DNA from: Candidatus Flavonifractor intestinigallinarum
GTDB taxonomy: Bacteria > Bacillota > Clostridia > Oscillospirales > Oscillospiraceae
Assembly: GCA_019119165.1 (NCBI GenBank)
Contig: DWXO01000100.1
Location: 1-46,220, forward strand
Direction of reading: 5' to 3'
Length of the DNA stretch: 46,220 bases
Shown here: positions 17,240-24,128 of the stretch, one piece after another
Position numbering within the stretch: the stretch's first letter is position 1
How the letters are laid out: each line of letters opens with the position of its first letter
Position numbers and translations under genes: made by a program
Notes under the pieces: generated by a model
Told to the model about the DNA's origin: nothing
What the model saw: only the letters and a program-made list of their open reading frames with translations
Databases searched by the model: none

Positions 17240-17273
17240 AAAAGGACGCATTGCTTGTGCAATGCGTCCTTTT
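17240..17273. terminator. Bidirectional terminator after the GreA-like gene
   Basis: A 15-bp perfect stem (17240-17254 with 17259-17273), a four-base loop, and A and T runs on the two sides. It serves the convergent MocR gene as well. Confidence 0.92.
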
Positions 17274-17276
17274 CTG

Positions 17277-18677
17277 TTAAAAGCCCCAGGCGGATTTCAG
17301 CAGGGACAGGGCGGGAGCCATGTCCTCGGCAGCCACCCGGGTATAGCCCAGGATGAGGGCGGGAGGCCGGTGGGCTGGGGGCGGGGTCAGGTCGCAGATG
17401 GACAGAGGGGACACTCCAACCCCCACCTCCGCCGCCCGGGCGGCCAGCTCCCCCTCGTTCCACCGCTTGTCCATCCACAGCAGCAGGTGGAGGCCGGCGT
17501 CACCGCCTTCAAAGGAGCCCACCTGGGTCAGACCGGTGTCCCGGGCGGCGGCCAGCAGGGCCTCCCGCCGGGCCTTGTACCGGGTGCGGGTGCGGTTCAG
17601 GTGGCGCTCAAAGTGGCCCCGGTCCATGAACCGGGCCAGAGCATACTGCTCGAAGGAGGGGACGGTGGAGGAGTAGAACCAGAACTCCCGCCGCCACCGC
17701 TCCACCAGGTGGGGGGGCAGCACCATGTAGCTGATGCGCAGGGAGGGGGCCAGGCTTTTGGCGAAGGTGTTGAGGTAGATGACCCGCTCCATGCTGTCCA
17801 GGCTTTGCAGGGCCGGAATGGGCCGGCCGGAGAAGCGGAACTCACTGTCGTAATCGTCCTCCAGGATATAGCGCCCCGGCTGCCTGGATGCCCAGCGCAG
17901 CAGGGCCTGCCGCCGGGTCACCGGCATGATGATGCCCAGGGGAAAGTGGTGGGAGGGGGTGACGTGGACCACCTGCACCTTGTGCCGGTCCAGCTCGTCC
18001 ACCATCAGACCCTGGTTGTCCAGGGGGATGGGTTCCACCTGGACCCCGCAGCTGCCCAGGATGCGGTGGGTCTTGGTATAGCCGGGGTTCTCCACCCCGT
18101 AGCGGCCCTCCCGGCCCAGTAGCTGGACCAGCAGGCTGGTGAGTACCTCCGATCCGGCGCCCACCACGATCTGGGCCGGGTCGGCCTGGATGCCCCGGAA
18201 GCGGTAGAGGTGAGCGGCAATGGCCTCCCGCAGCTCGGGCACCCCCTGGGGATGGGGGGTATTGAGCAGGGTGTCCTCCTGCTGGGACAGCACCTCCCGC
18301 ATCAGCTTGGCCCAGGTGGCGAAGGGAAACAGGGCGGTGTCTACGGCGCTGGTGGAGAAGTTGTAGCGGAAGGCGGGTCGGGCGGGCTCTTCTGGCGGGG
18401 GCAGAGGGGCGGAGGAGGTTCTGGCGGGGGCCGCCTCCGCCGCCTGTACAAAGAAACCCCGCTTGGGCTGGGAGCGGAGGTAGCCCTCCGCCAGCAGCTG
18501 GTTATAAGCCCCCTCCACCGTCACCACACTGATTTTCAGGTGGGCGGCCAGGGCCCGCTTGGAGGGCAGCCGCTCCCCGGCGGCCAGCCGTCCAGACTCA
18601 ATCTCCCCCCGGATGTGGCGGTAGAGCTGCTCATACAAGGGCATGGAAGCGCTGCTGTCCAAAATGGGTGTGAGCAT
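17277..18677 (-). CDS. MocR-type regulator (GntR HTH plus aminotransferase domain)
   Basis: A 466-residue transcription factor with an N-terminal GntR winged helix (residues 10-78, including RLPSKRALAAHLKISVVTVEGAY) and a class I aminotransferase-like effector domain. Lys307 in NTFAKSLAPSLR is at the PLP Schiff-base position, and EDDYDSEFR (273-281) is the MocR signature. Best-known relatives are PdxR (vitamin B6 synthesis) and GabR, but no pdxS/pdxT or gab genes are adjacent, so the target is open. AGGAGG precedes the ATG. It is divergent from sigG, with a 186-bp gap; any control of sigG would be speculation. Confidence 0.88.
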   Translation of the reverse strand: MLTPILDSSASMPLYEQLYRHIRGEIESGRLAAGERLPSKRALAAHLKISVVTVEGAYNQLLAEGYLRSQPKRGFFVQAAEAAPARTSSAPLPPPEEPARPAFRYNFSTSAVDTALFPFATWAKLMREVLSQQEDTLLNTPHPQGVPELREAIAAHLYRFRGIQADPAQIVVGAGSEVLTSLLVQLLGREGRYGVENPGYTKTHRILGSCGVQVEPIPLDNQGLMVDELDRHKVQVVHVTPSHHFPLGIIMPVTRRQALLRWASRQPGRYILEDDYDSEFRFSGRPIPALQSLDSMERVIYLNTFAKSLAPSLRISYMVLPPHLVERWRREFWFYSSTVPSFEQYALARFMDRGHFERHLNRTRTRYKARREALLAAARDTGLTQVGSFEGGDAGLHLLLWMDKRWNEGELAARAAEVGVGVSPLSICDLTPPPAHRPPALILGYTRVAAEDMAPALSLLKSAWGF

Positions 18678-18804
18678 GACGAACCTCCTGTCTGACCTGA
18701 TTGATTCTGTCTGTTAGTATATCTGATCCAAGGTCAGAGAGCAAGGGTGTCCGAAGTCCATCGAAACTGGTCCCACGATAAAAAAGATTGCCGCCGGGGC
18801 TGCC

Positions 18805-18833
18805 GTATGAAAGGGACCGCCGGGGACATACTG
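18805..18833 (+). promoter_or_regulatory. Sigma-G/sigma-F-type promoter of sigG
   Basis: GTATG (18805-18809), 17 bases, then CATACTG (18827-18833). It fits the B. subtilis sigma-G pattern GHATR and CATNMTA with one mismatch. The overlapping GGACATACTG also fits the sigma-F -10 pattern. It lies about 31 bases before the sigG start, as expected for forespore expression with autoregulation. Confidence 0.6.
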
Positions 18834-19135
18834 AACACAGACACAGAGAAGGAGGCAGGGACCATGCAGGGGAAGGTTGAGATCTGCGGCGTCAATACGG
18901 CAAAGCTGAAGGTACTGAAAAACGAGGAGACCATGGAGCTGCTCCGGCGGGTGAAGCAAGGGGACATGGAGGCTCGGGAACAGCTCATTGCAGGCAATCT
19001 GCGGCTGGTGCTGTCGGTGATCCAGAAATTTTCCGGCCGGGGAGAGAACGCCGACGATCTGTTTCAGGTGGGGTGTATCGGACTGATCAAGGCCATCGAC
19101 AATTTCAACACCGATCTGGACGTGCGTTTTTCCAC

Positions 19136-19162
19136 CTACGGCGTGCCAACGATTATACATCT
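19136..19162 (+). other. attL, left junction of the sigG element
   Basis: sigG sequence CTACGGCGTGCC meets element sequence AACGATTATACATC. Aligned to the right junction by codon phase, the shared bases are TGCC, then A, then GATT (10 of 13 positions from TGCC to the T after GATT). The cross-over dinucleotide must lie in TGCC or GATT; TGCC restores the canonical residues VPMIVGEI. Confidence 0.75.
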
Positions 19163-19202
19163 GGGGAAATACATTAAACTTTCGATTTTAGAATCCGGAA
19201 TC

Positions 19203-19231
19203 TTGAATCTAAACTGTATCCGTGGTAAAAT
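19203..19231 (+). promoter_or_regulatory. Sigma-A-type promoter at the element's left end
   Basis: TTGAAT (19203-19208), a 17-base spacer, and TAAAAT (19226-19231), 43 bases before the alcohol dehydrogenase start. It gives the cargo a promoter independent of sigG. Confidence 0.65.
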
Positions 19232-19273
19232 AAACAAGAAATCAACCGCGGACAGCGAGGAGGAGTGGATACC

Positions 19274-20476
19274 GTGAACAGCACCATGTCGAAGCTGAGT
19301 GTGGCCGTACGCAAGCCGGTCATTAAAATCGTCAGCAAACCCACCCCCGTGACCTACATCGGGCCGGGACGGGCCAAGGAGGCCGGTCGCCTGCTGCAAA
19401 TGCTGGGGGCCAAAAAGGCTCTGGTGATCACCGATTCCTTCCTGCATCAGTCCGGCCTGCTGGACGGGGTGGAGGAGAGCATCCGGAACGCCGGAGTGGA
19501 GCATATTGTGTATGACGGGGTGCAGCCCGATCCCACCTTTGCCATTGTGGCCGAGGCCAAAAAGGCCTGCTCCGGCTGCGACGCGGTGGTGGCGGTGGGC
19601 GGCGGATCGGTGATGGACACCGCCAAGGCGGTGGCCGCCGCCGTGGCCAACCACACCAGCGCCGAGGCCCTGGCCGGGATGCTGAAGGTGCGCCGCCGGC
19701 CCCTGCCCCTCATCGCGGTGCCCACCACCGCCGGTACCGGCAGTGAGACCACCGTGGCCGCCATCATCTCGGACTCCATCACCCACAGCAAGAAGCAGCT
19801 GCTGGACCCCAAGCTGGTACCCATGTTCGCCATTCTGGACCCGGAGCTGACGGTGGGTCTGCCCAAGCACACCACCGCCCACACCGCCCTGGACGCCCTG
19901 ACCCACGCCCTGGAGGCCTATGTGGCGGGCTATGCCGACGAGGAGACCGACCGTCAGGCCCGCATTGCCGTCCGGCTCATCTTCCAGTACCTGCCCAAGG
20001 TCCAGGAGAATCCGGCGGACCTGGAGGGCCGGGAGGCCCTGCTCACCGCCTCCTTCTTCGCGGGCATGGCCTTCACCCGTACCTATGTGGGCTATGTCCA
20101 CGCCTTTGCCCACACCATCGGCGGCAAGTTCGGCGTGCCCCACGGCCTGGCCAACGCGGTGCTGCTGCCCCATATCATGCGCTACTACCTGCCTGTGTGT
20201 AGTAAGCAGTTTGCCGAGCTGGGCCGGATGCTCAAGCTGGGGATGCCGGGAGACAGCGACCAGATCAAGGCCACCCGCTTTGTGAAGCTGCTCTATAAGC
20301 TCAACCGGCAGATGGGCATTCCCACCCGGTTTGAGAAGTTCCCCGCCTCCGCCATCGAGGAGGTTATCGATATGGCCTTCCAGGAGTGCCACGGCACCTA
20401 TCCGGTGCCCCGGTACTTCACCCGGGAGCACGCCCGCAAGCTGATGGAGGCGGTGTGCGCCAAGGAGGAGGCCTGA
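19274..20476 (+). CDS. Iron-containing alcohol dehydrogenase
   Basis: A 400-residue group III alcohol dehydrogenase, interconverting an alcohol and aldehyde with NAD(P). It shows the dinucleotide site GGGSVMDTAK (109-118), PTTAGTGSE, the metal-site segment DALTHALEAY, and two further histidines in the stretch HAFAHTIGGKFGVPHG. GTG at 19274 is chosen because GGAGGAG (19258-19264) lies nine bases upstream; GTG 19265 and ATG 19286 are alternatives. Its first base overlaps the stop of the truncated sigG frame. With the AOR downstream it could link acid, aldehyde and alcohol: AOR reduces acid to aldehyde, and the dehydrogenase takes aldehyde to alcohol, or the reverse. Confidence 0.9.
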   Translation: MNSTMSKLSVAVRKPVIKIVSKPTPVTYIGPGRAKEAGRLLQMLGAKKALVITDSFLHQSGLLDGVEESIRNAGVEHIVYDGVQPDPTFAIVAEAKKACSGCDAVVAVGGGSVMDTAKAVAAAVANHTSAEALAGMLKVRRRPLPLIAVPTTAGTGSETTVAAIISDSITHSKKQLLDPKLVPMFAILDPELTVGLPKHTTAHTALDALTHALEAYVAGYADEETDRQARIAVRLIFQYLPKVQENPADLEGREALLTASFFAGMAFTRTYVGYVHAFAHTIGGKFGVPHGLANAVLLPHIMRYYLPVCSKQFAELGRMLKLGMPGDSDQIKATRFVKLLYKLNRQMGIPTRFEKFPASAIEEVIDMAFQECHGTYPVPRYFTREHARKLMEAVCAKEEA

Positions 20477-20488
20477 GTTCAGGCAGTT

Positions 20489-20519
20489 AAGCCCGCCCCG
20501 ACCGCGGGGCGGGCTTTTC
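20489..20519 (+). terminator. Terminator after the alcohol dehydrogenase gene
   Basis: A 12-bp stem (20489-20500 with 20505-20516) with a four-base loop and a short T run. The next gene starts 26 bases later with no clear promoter between, so it may act as a partial terminator. Confidence 0.75.
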
Positions 20520-20544
20520 CATGATGCGGGAAGGAGGGATCTGG

Positions 20545-20973
20545 ATGCCATACCAGATCACAGAAAACTGCGTGGGCTGTACCCTGTGCGCCAAAAGCTG
20601 CCCGGTGGGAGCCATCAACGGCACGGTCAAGCAGGTACATACCATCGATCCCGTCCGCTGTACCCAGTGCGGGGTGTGCGGCCGGGTGTGCCCCAGAGGG
20701 GCCATTGAGGGACCCCTGCCTGGCCTCTACAGCCATAAGGTTCCCAAGGAAAAATGGCCCAGACCGATCATCGACACCAACTTGTGTACCGCCTGCTCCA
20801 TGTGTGTGCTTGCCTGCGGCTTCTCCTGCCTGTCCATCAGCCTGCCCCGGCAGAAGGGGGATCTGGAGGTATTCGCCCAGCTGAGCGTTCCGGACAAATG
20901 CGTGGGCTGCGGTCTGTGCGCCCGAGCCTGCGGCATCGGGGCCATTACCATGAAGGAAGGGGTGGGAGCATGA
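20545..20973 (+). CDS. Ferredoxin-like protein with four [4Fe-4S] sites
   Basis: A 142-residue polyferredoxin. Four CxxCxxCxxxC motifs start at residues 9, 39, 81 and 119, two pairs of bacterial ferredoxin domains joined by a linker (60-78). It resembles the 4Fe-4S subunits encoded beside AOR-family enzymes and would carry electrons between the AOR cofactor and ferredoxin or other partners. ATG 20545 is preceded by AAGGAGGG; an in-frame ATG at 20521 lies at the end of the terminator tail. The stop overlaps the AOR start (ATGA), indicating coupled synthesis of a two-subunit enzyme. Confidence 0.88.
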   Translation: MPYQITENCVGCTLCAKSCPVGAINGTVKQVHTIDPVRCTQCGVCGRVCPRGAIEGPLPGLYSHKVPKEKWPRPIIDTNLCTACSMCVLACGFSCLSISLPRQKGDLEVFAQLSVPDKCVGCGLCARACGIGAITMKEGVGA

Positions 20974-22868
20974 TCCTGCCGGTCTATGCCCAAGTGGACC
21001 TGACAAACGGCCGGTGGCGGAAGTGTACCATCTCCGCCAGGCTGTTTGAGCAATATCTGGGTGGTAAGGCCCTGGGGGCCAGGCTGCTCACCGATCTGAC
21101 GACCGCGGGACTGGACCCCCTCAGCCCGGAGGCGGTGCTCATTGTCAACACCGGATCCATGAACGACACCGGCGCTCCCAGCTCCAGCCGGTTCAACATG
21201 ACCTTCAAAAATGTCCTCACCGGCGGGATCGCCTCCTCCAACTGCGGCGGACCCTTCGGGATGCTGCTGAAAAAGGCGGGCTTTGACGGGCTCATCCTGT
21301 GCGGAAAGGCCCCGGAGCTGAGCATGGTGGTGGTGGAGGACGGCAAGATCCGCATCGAGGCCTGCCCCCAGCTCCAGGGTCTGGACACCGAGCGCACCCA
21401 GGAGGAACTGCCGGAGCGGTACGGCAAGCTGGTCATCGGCCCCGCCGGAGAGAACGGGGTGCGCTTTGCCTGCGCCGCCAGCGGCGAGCGGGTGGCTGGG
21501 CGCTGCGGCGCAGGGGCCGTCATGGGCAGCAAGAACCTGAAAGCGGTCATTGCCTACGGCACCCGGGAGGTGGTGAAGGCCAACCCCGAGGGCTTTGAGG
21601 CCCACACCCGCAAGTGGGTCAAGCTGCTGAAAAAGCACCCCATGACGGGCGACAGCCTGCCCCGGTACGGCTCGGCGGGCCTTGTGAGCAAGGCCAACGC
21701 CTCCGGCGTGCTGCCCACCCGCAACTTTACCCGTGGCCGGTACGAGTACTATGAGGAGGTCAGCGGGGAGACCCTGGCGGACACCAGGCTGACCCGCAAC
21801 AGCAGCTGTGTCAGCTGCCCCATCCGCTGCGAGCGGCGGGTGAAGGTAAAGGGCAAGGAGGTCAAGGGGCCGGAGTACGAAACTCTGGGCCTCTTTGGAC
21901 CCAACCTGGAGAACCGGGACCTGGACCTCATCAATGAACTGAACTACAAGTGCGACCTGCTGGGTATGGACACCATCTCCCTGGCGGGTACCATCGCCTT
22001 TGCCATGGAGCTCCAGGAGAAAGGGATGGGGGATTTTGGCCTGAAGCCCGGCCAGCCAGACGACCTGCCCCGGGTGGTGGAGGACGTGGCCTACCGCCGG
22101 GGTCCCGCCGGGGAGCTGTCGGTGGGCAGCAAGGCCTTGAGCGAGAAGTACGGCGGCGCCGACTTTGCCATCCACGCCAAAGGGCTGGAGCTGGCCGCCT
22201 ATGAGCCCCGGAAGAGCGTGGGCATGGGCCTGGGCTACGCCACCGCCAACCGGGGCGGCTGCCATCTGAACGGTGGCTATCTGGCCCTGCTGGAGTCGGT
22301 GGGCGTCATCAGCATGGACGCCCAGACCCCCAAGGGTAAGCCGGAGCTGACGGTGTTCTTCCAGAACGGTATGGAGGCGGCCTCCGCCGCCGGGTTCTGC
22401 CTGTTCACCATGCAGGCCATGATCCCCGGCATCCTGTTCAAGTTCGGACCTGCCAGCTTTGCCTGCCGGGCGGCGGGCAAGGTAATGCTGTCCGCCCGGC
22501 CTCTGCTGGGCCGGATCTGGAAGTTTATGCCCTGGATCATGCCCATCAACTGTATGCTGGTACCCCACAGCAAGTCCATTGCCCTGGTCACCGGCCTGCC
22601 CATGACCATCGGTAAATTCTTCACCGTGGGGGAGCGCAGCTATAATGTGGAGCGGCTGTACAACCTGCGGGAGGGCCTGACGGCGGCGGACGACGCCCTG
22701 CCCGGACGGCTCACCAGGACGCCCCAGGACCCGGACCGGCCGGACACGGTGGTGCCTTTGGACAAGATGCTGCCGGTGTACTACAAGGTCCGGGGCTGGG
22801 ATTCCCACGGCGTGCCCACCGCCAAGCGGCTGAAACACCTGGGCATCCCTCTGCCGGAGGGGGGATAA
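20970..22868 (+). CDS. Aldehyde:ferredoxin oxidoreductase family protein
   Basis: A 632-residue tungsten- or molybdenum-pterin enzyme that interconverts aldehydes and carboxylic acids with ferredoxin-level electrons. The N-terminal pterin-binding domain contains SSSRFNMTFK and GRCGAGAVMGSKNLKA (178-192). Cluster cysteines are Cys280, Cys283 and Cys287 (CVSCPIRC); a likely fourth is in GFCLF. Near the C-terminus is YNLREGLTAADD, the family's usual RVxNxREG-type segment. Which metal it uses cannot be told from sequence. The ATG at 20970 follows AAGGAAGGGG; a longer upstream opening is the shadow of the ferredoxin gene. It is followed one base later by a MoaD-like gene, consistent with cofactor supply. 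Confidence 0.9.
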   Translation: MILPVYAQVDLTNGRWRKCTISARLFEQYLGGKALGARLLTDLTTAGLDPLSPEAVLIVNTGSMNDTGAPSSSRFNMTFKNVLTGGIASSNCGGPFGMLLKKAGFDGLILCGKAPELSMVVVEDGKIRIEACPQLQGLDTERTQEELPERYGKLVIGPAGENGVRFACAASGERVAGRCGAGAVMGSKNLKAVIAYGTREVVKANPEGFEAHTRKWVKLLKKHPMTGDSLPRYGSAGLVSKANASGVLPTRNFTRGRYEYYEEVSGETLADTRLTRNSSCVSCPIRCERRVKVKGKEVKGPEYETLGLFGPNLENRDLDLINELNYKCDLLGMDTISLAGTIAFAMELQEKGMGDFGLKPGQPDDLPRVVEDVAYRRGPAGELSVGSKALSEKYGGADFAIHAKGLELAAYEPRKSVGMGLGYATANRGGCHLNGGYLALLESVGVISMDAQTPKGKPELTVFFQNGMEAASAAGFCLFTMQAMIPGILFKFGPASFACRAAGKVMLSARPLLGRIWKFMPWIMPINCMLVPHSKSIALVTGLPMTIGKFFTVGERSYNVERLYNLREGLTAADDALPGRLTRTPQDPDRPDTVVPLDKMLPVYYKVRGWDSHGVPTAKRLKHLGIPLPEGG

Positions 22869-22869
22869 G

Positions 22870-23118
22870 ATGGCGTTGGTGCGCTACCACGGCCGGTTGG
22901 CCGACCTTACCGGCTGCCGGGAGGAACCAATAGACGGGACCAACGTGTCCCGGCTGCTGGATCAGATCAAGAAGCGCCGCGGGGTTGAGGCCTACCGGCT
23001 GGCAAAGCGGAGCCACATCATTGTGGACAAACGCTCCGCCGGGGCGGAGAAGGGCTTCCGCACCCCCACGGGACCGGACAGCGTGGTGGAGTTCATTCCC
23101 GTGTGCGGCGGCGGTTAG
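22870..23118 (+). CDS. MoaD/ThiS-like sulfur carrier
   Basis: An 82-residue beta-grasp protein ending in CGGG, so the C-terminal Gly-Gly needed for adenylation and thiocarboxylate formation is present. It has the MoaD pattern (LVRYHGRLADLTG at the start, DSVVEFIPVCGGG at the end). Sulfur from this carrier would go to the dithiolene of the AOR pterin. ThiS for thiamine is an alternative, but the neighbours (AOR before, MoeB-like after) favour the pterin role. The start is one base past the AOR stop. Confidence 0.8.
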   Translation: MALVRYHGRLADLTGCREEPIDGTNVSRLLDQIKKRRGVEAYRLAKRSHIIVDKRSAGAEKGFRTPTGPDSVVEFIPVCGGG

Positions 23119-23127
23119 GAGGGCGCT

Positions 23128-23844
23128 GTGGAACTGGAGCGATACCGACGGCAGCTGGCCATCCCGGAGATCGGACCGGAGGGCCAGCACAAGCTGGCCG
23201 ACTCCTCGGTGCTGGTGGTGGGAGCCGGGGGCCTGGGGGGGCCGCTGCTTTACGCCCTGGCCGGCGCCGGGGTGGGGCGTTTGGTAATAGTGGATGGCGA
23301 CACCGTCTCCCTCAGCAACCTGAACCGGCAGTTCCTCTTTGACCAGGCCGATCTGGGCCGCCCCAAGGCGGAGATGGCCGCCCGGCGGCTGTCCGCCTTC
23401 AACCCGGACCTGCGGGTGGAGGGGGTGGAGGCCTGGCTGGATGAGAAAACGGGAATGAATCTGCTGGCGGACTGCCAGCTGGCGGTGGCGGCGGTGGACA
23501 ATCTGCCCGCCCGGCTGGCCCTCAACGCCGCCTGCGCCCAAAAGAACATCCCCCTGGTCAACGGCGGGGTGGAGGGCTGGTACGGCTCGGTGATGGCGGT
23601 AGAGTTCGGAAAAACCCCCTGCCTGGCCTGCTGCTATGCCGGGACTGCGCCGGAGGAGGGCGGTCAGGCTCTGGGGGCGGTGACCGGCGCGGTGGCCTCC
23701 CTGATGGCCTCTGTTACCCTTCAGATGCTGCTGGGGCACAACCCCATTCCGGGGGAACTGCTGCTCTACGACGGCAGACGGCTGGAACTGGACCGTGTGC
23801 CGGTGGAGCGGGGCATGGGCTGCCCCGTCTGCGGAATATGTTGA
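23128..23844 (+). CDS. MoeB/ThiF-like adenylyltransferase
   Basis: A 238-residue E1-like enzyme that adenylates the C-terminal glycine of the carrier encoded just upstream. Visible are ATP loop GAGGLGG (32-38), VIVDGDTVSLSNLNRQFLF (53-71) with the Asp and Arg that bind ATP, and two CxxC zinc pairs (CLAC and CPVC, the latter at the very end). The adenylation core is present; no C-terminal rhodanese domain. Start is GTG at 23128 with AGGAGGG six bases upstream. It completes a ferredoxin-AOR-moaD-moeB unit and is followed by a terminator. Confidence 0.85.
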   Translation: MELERYRRQLAIPEIGPEGQHKLADSSVLVVGAGGLGGPLLYALAGAGVGRLVIVDGDTVSLSNLNRQFLFDQADLGRPKAEMAARRLSAFNPDLRVEGVEAWLDEKTGMNLLADCQLAVAAVDNLPARLALNAACAQKNIPLVNGGVEGWYGSVMAVEFGKTPCLACCYAGTAPEEGGQALGAVTGAVASLMASVTLQMLLGHNPIPGELLLYDGRRLELDRVPVERGMGCPVCGIC

Positions 23845-23847
23845 TGG

Positions 23848-23880
23848 AAGGACCTGCTGTGAAAACGGCAGGTCCTTTTG
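23848..23880 (+). terminator. Terminator after the MoeB-like gene
   Basis: A 10-bp stem (23848-23857 with 23868-23877), a ten-base loop, and TTTTG. It separates the metabolic cargo from the recombination genes. Confidence 0.8.
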
Positions 23881-23926
23881 TCTGCCTTCGGGCAAAACCG
23901 GGCACACTGAGAGCGGAGGCGATTTC

Positions 23927-24052
23927 ATGGAAATACGGCGCTATATCAACGGCAAGCCGGTGTCCGGCAAGGATTTGCCGCCCCAGCAAGTGGAAAACCC
24001 GGTGCTGGTCCGTCTGCTGCGGCAGGCCAGAGCCAGAGGACGGCGGCGGTGA
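23927..24052 (+). CDS. Small basic protein, 41 residues, next to the recombinase
   Basis: Unrecognised. It begins MEIRRYINGKPVSGKDLPPQ and ends in the very basic ARARGRRR. GGAGG sits seven bases before the ATG at 23927, a better ribosome site than many in the window, so I think it is real despite its length. It lies between the cargo terminator and the recombinase gene, inside the element. Large serine recombinases need a small partner, the recombination directionality factor, to excise; a small basic neighbour is a candidate, but there is no sequence proof. It could also be a short host-like regulator. Confidence 0.5.
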   Translation: MEIRRYINGKPVSGKDLPPQQVENPVLVRLLRQARARGRRR

Positions 24053-24067
24053 CGGTAAAAAAAGGAA

Positions 24068-24097
24068 TTGCACCCGGCGGGGATCATCCGGTACAAT
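24068..24097 (+). promoter_or_regulatory. Putative promoter of the recombinase gene
   Basis: TTGCAC (24068-24073), an 18-base spacer, and TACAAT (24092-24097), 31 bases before the chosen start. Confidence 0.55.
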
Positions 24098-24128
24098 GGA
24101 CCCCATGACACAGCATCAGGAGAGAAAC

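Larger units (their letters stand above)
18864..19277 (+). pseudogene. sigG: sigG 5' portion, interrupted by an inserted element
   Basis: Encodes the first 95 residues of the forespore-specific sigma factor SigG (SpoIIIG). The N-terminus KVEICGVNTAKLKVLKNEE is diagnostic of SigG and not of SigF or SigE. Region 2 follows (LFQVGCIGLIKAIDNF) and breaks at RFSTYGVP, inside the -10-recognising region 2.4. From base 19148 the frame reads 42 element-encoded residues and stops at 19277, giving a 137-residue product lacking regions 3 and 4. ATG 18864 has AAGGAGG eight bases upstream. The rest of sigG is at 25553-26039 in the same phase. The truncated frame's stop overlaps the next gene's GTG start (GTGA). 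Confidence 0.93.

Noticed and set aside
17277-18677. Calling the MocR gene pdxR
   Set aside because: Domain layout fits, but no pdxS or pdxT is adjacent, so the target pathway is unproven.
24053-24128. Longer recombinase start at 24096 or 24105
   Set aside because: These ATGs overlap or abut the -10 box and lack a ribosome site; 24129 has AGGAG at good spacing.
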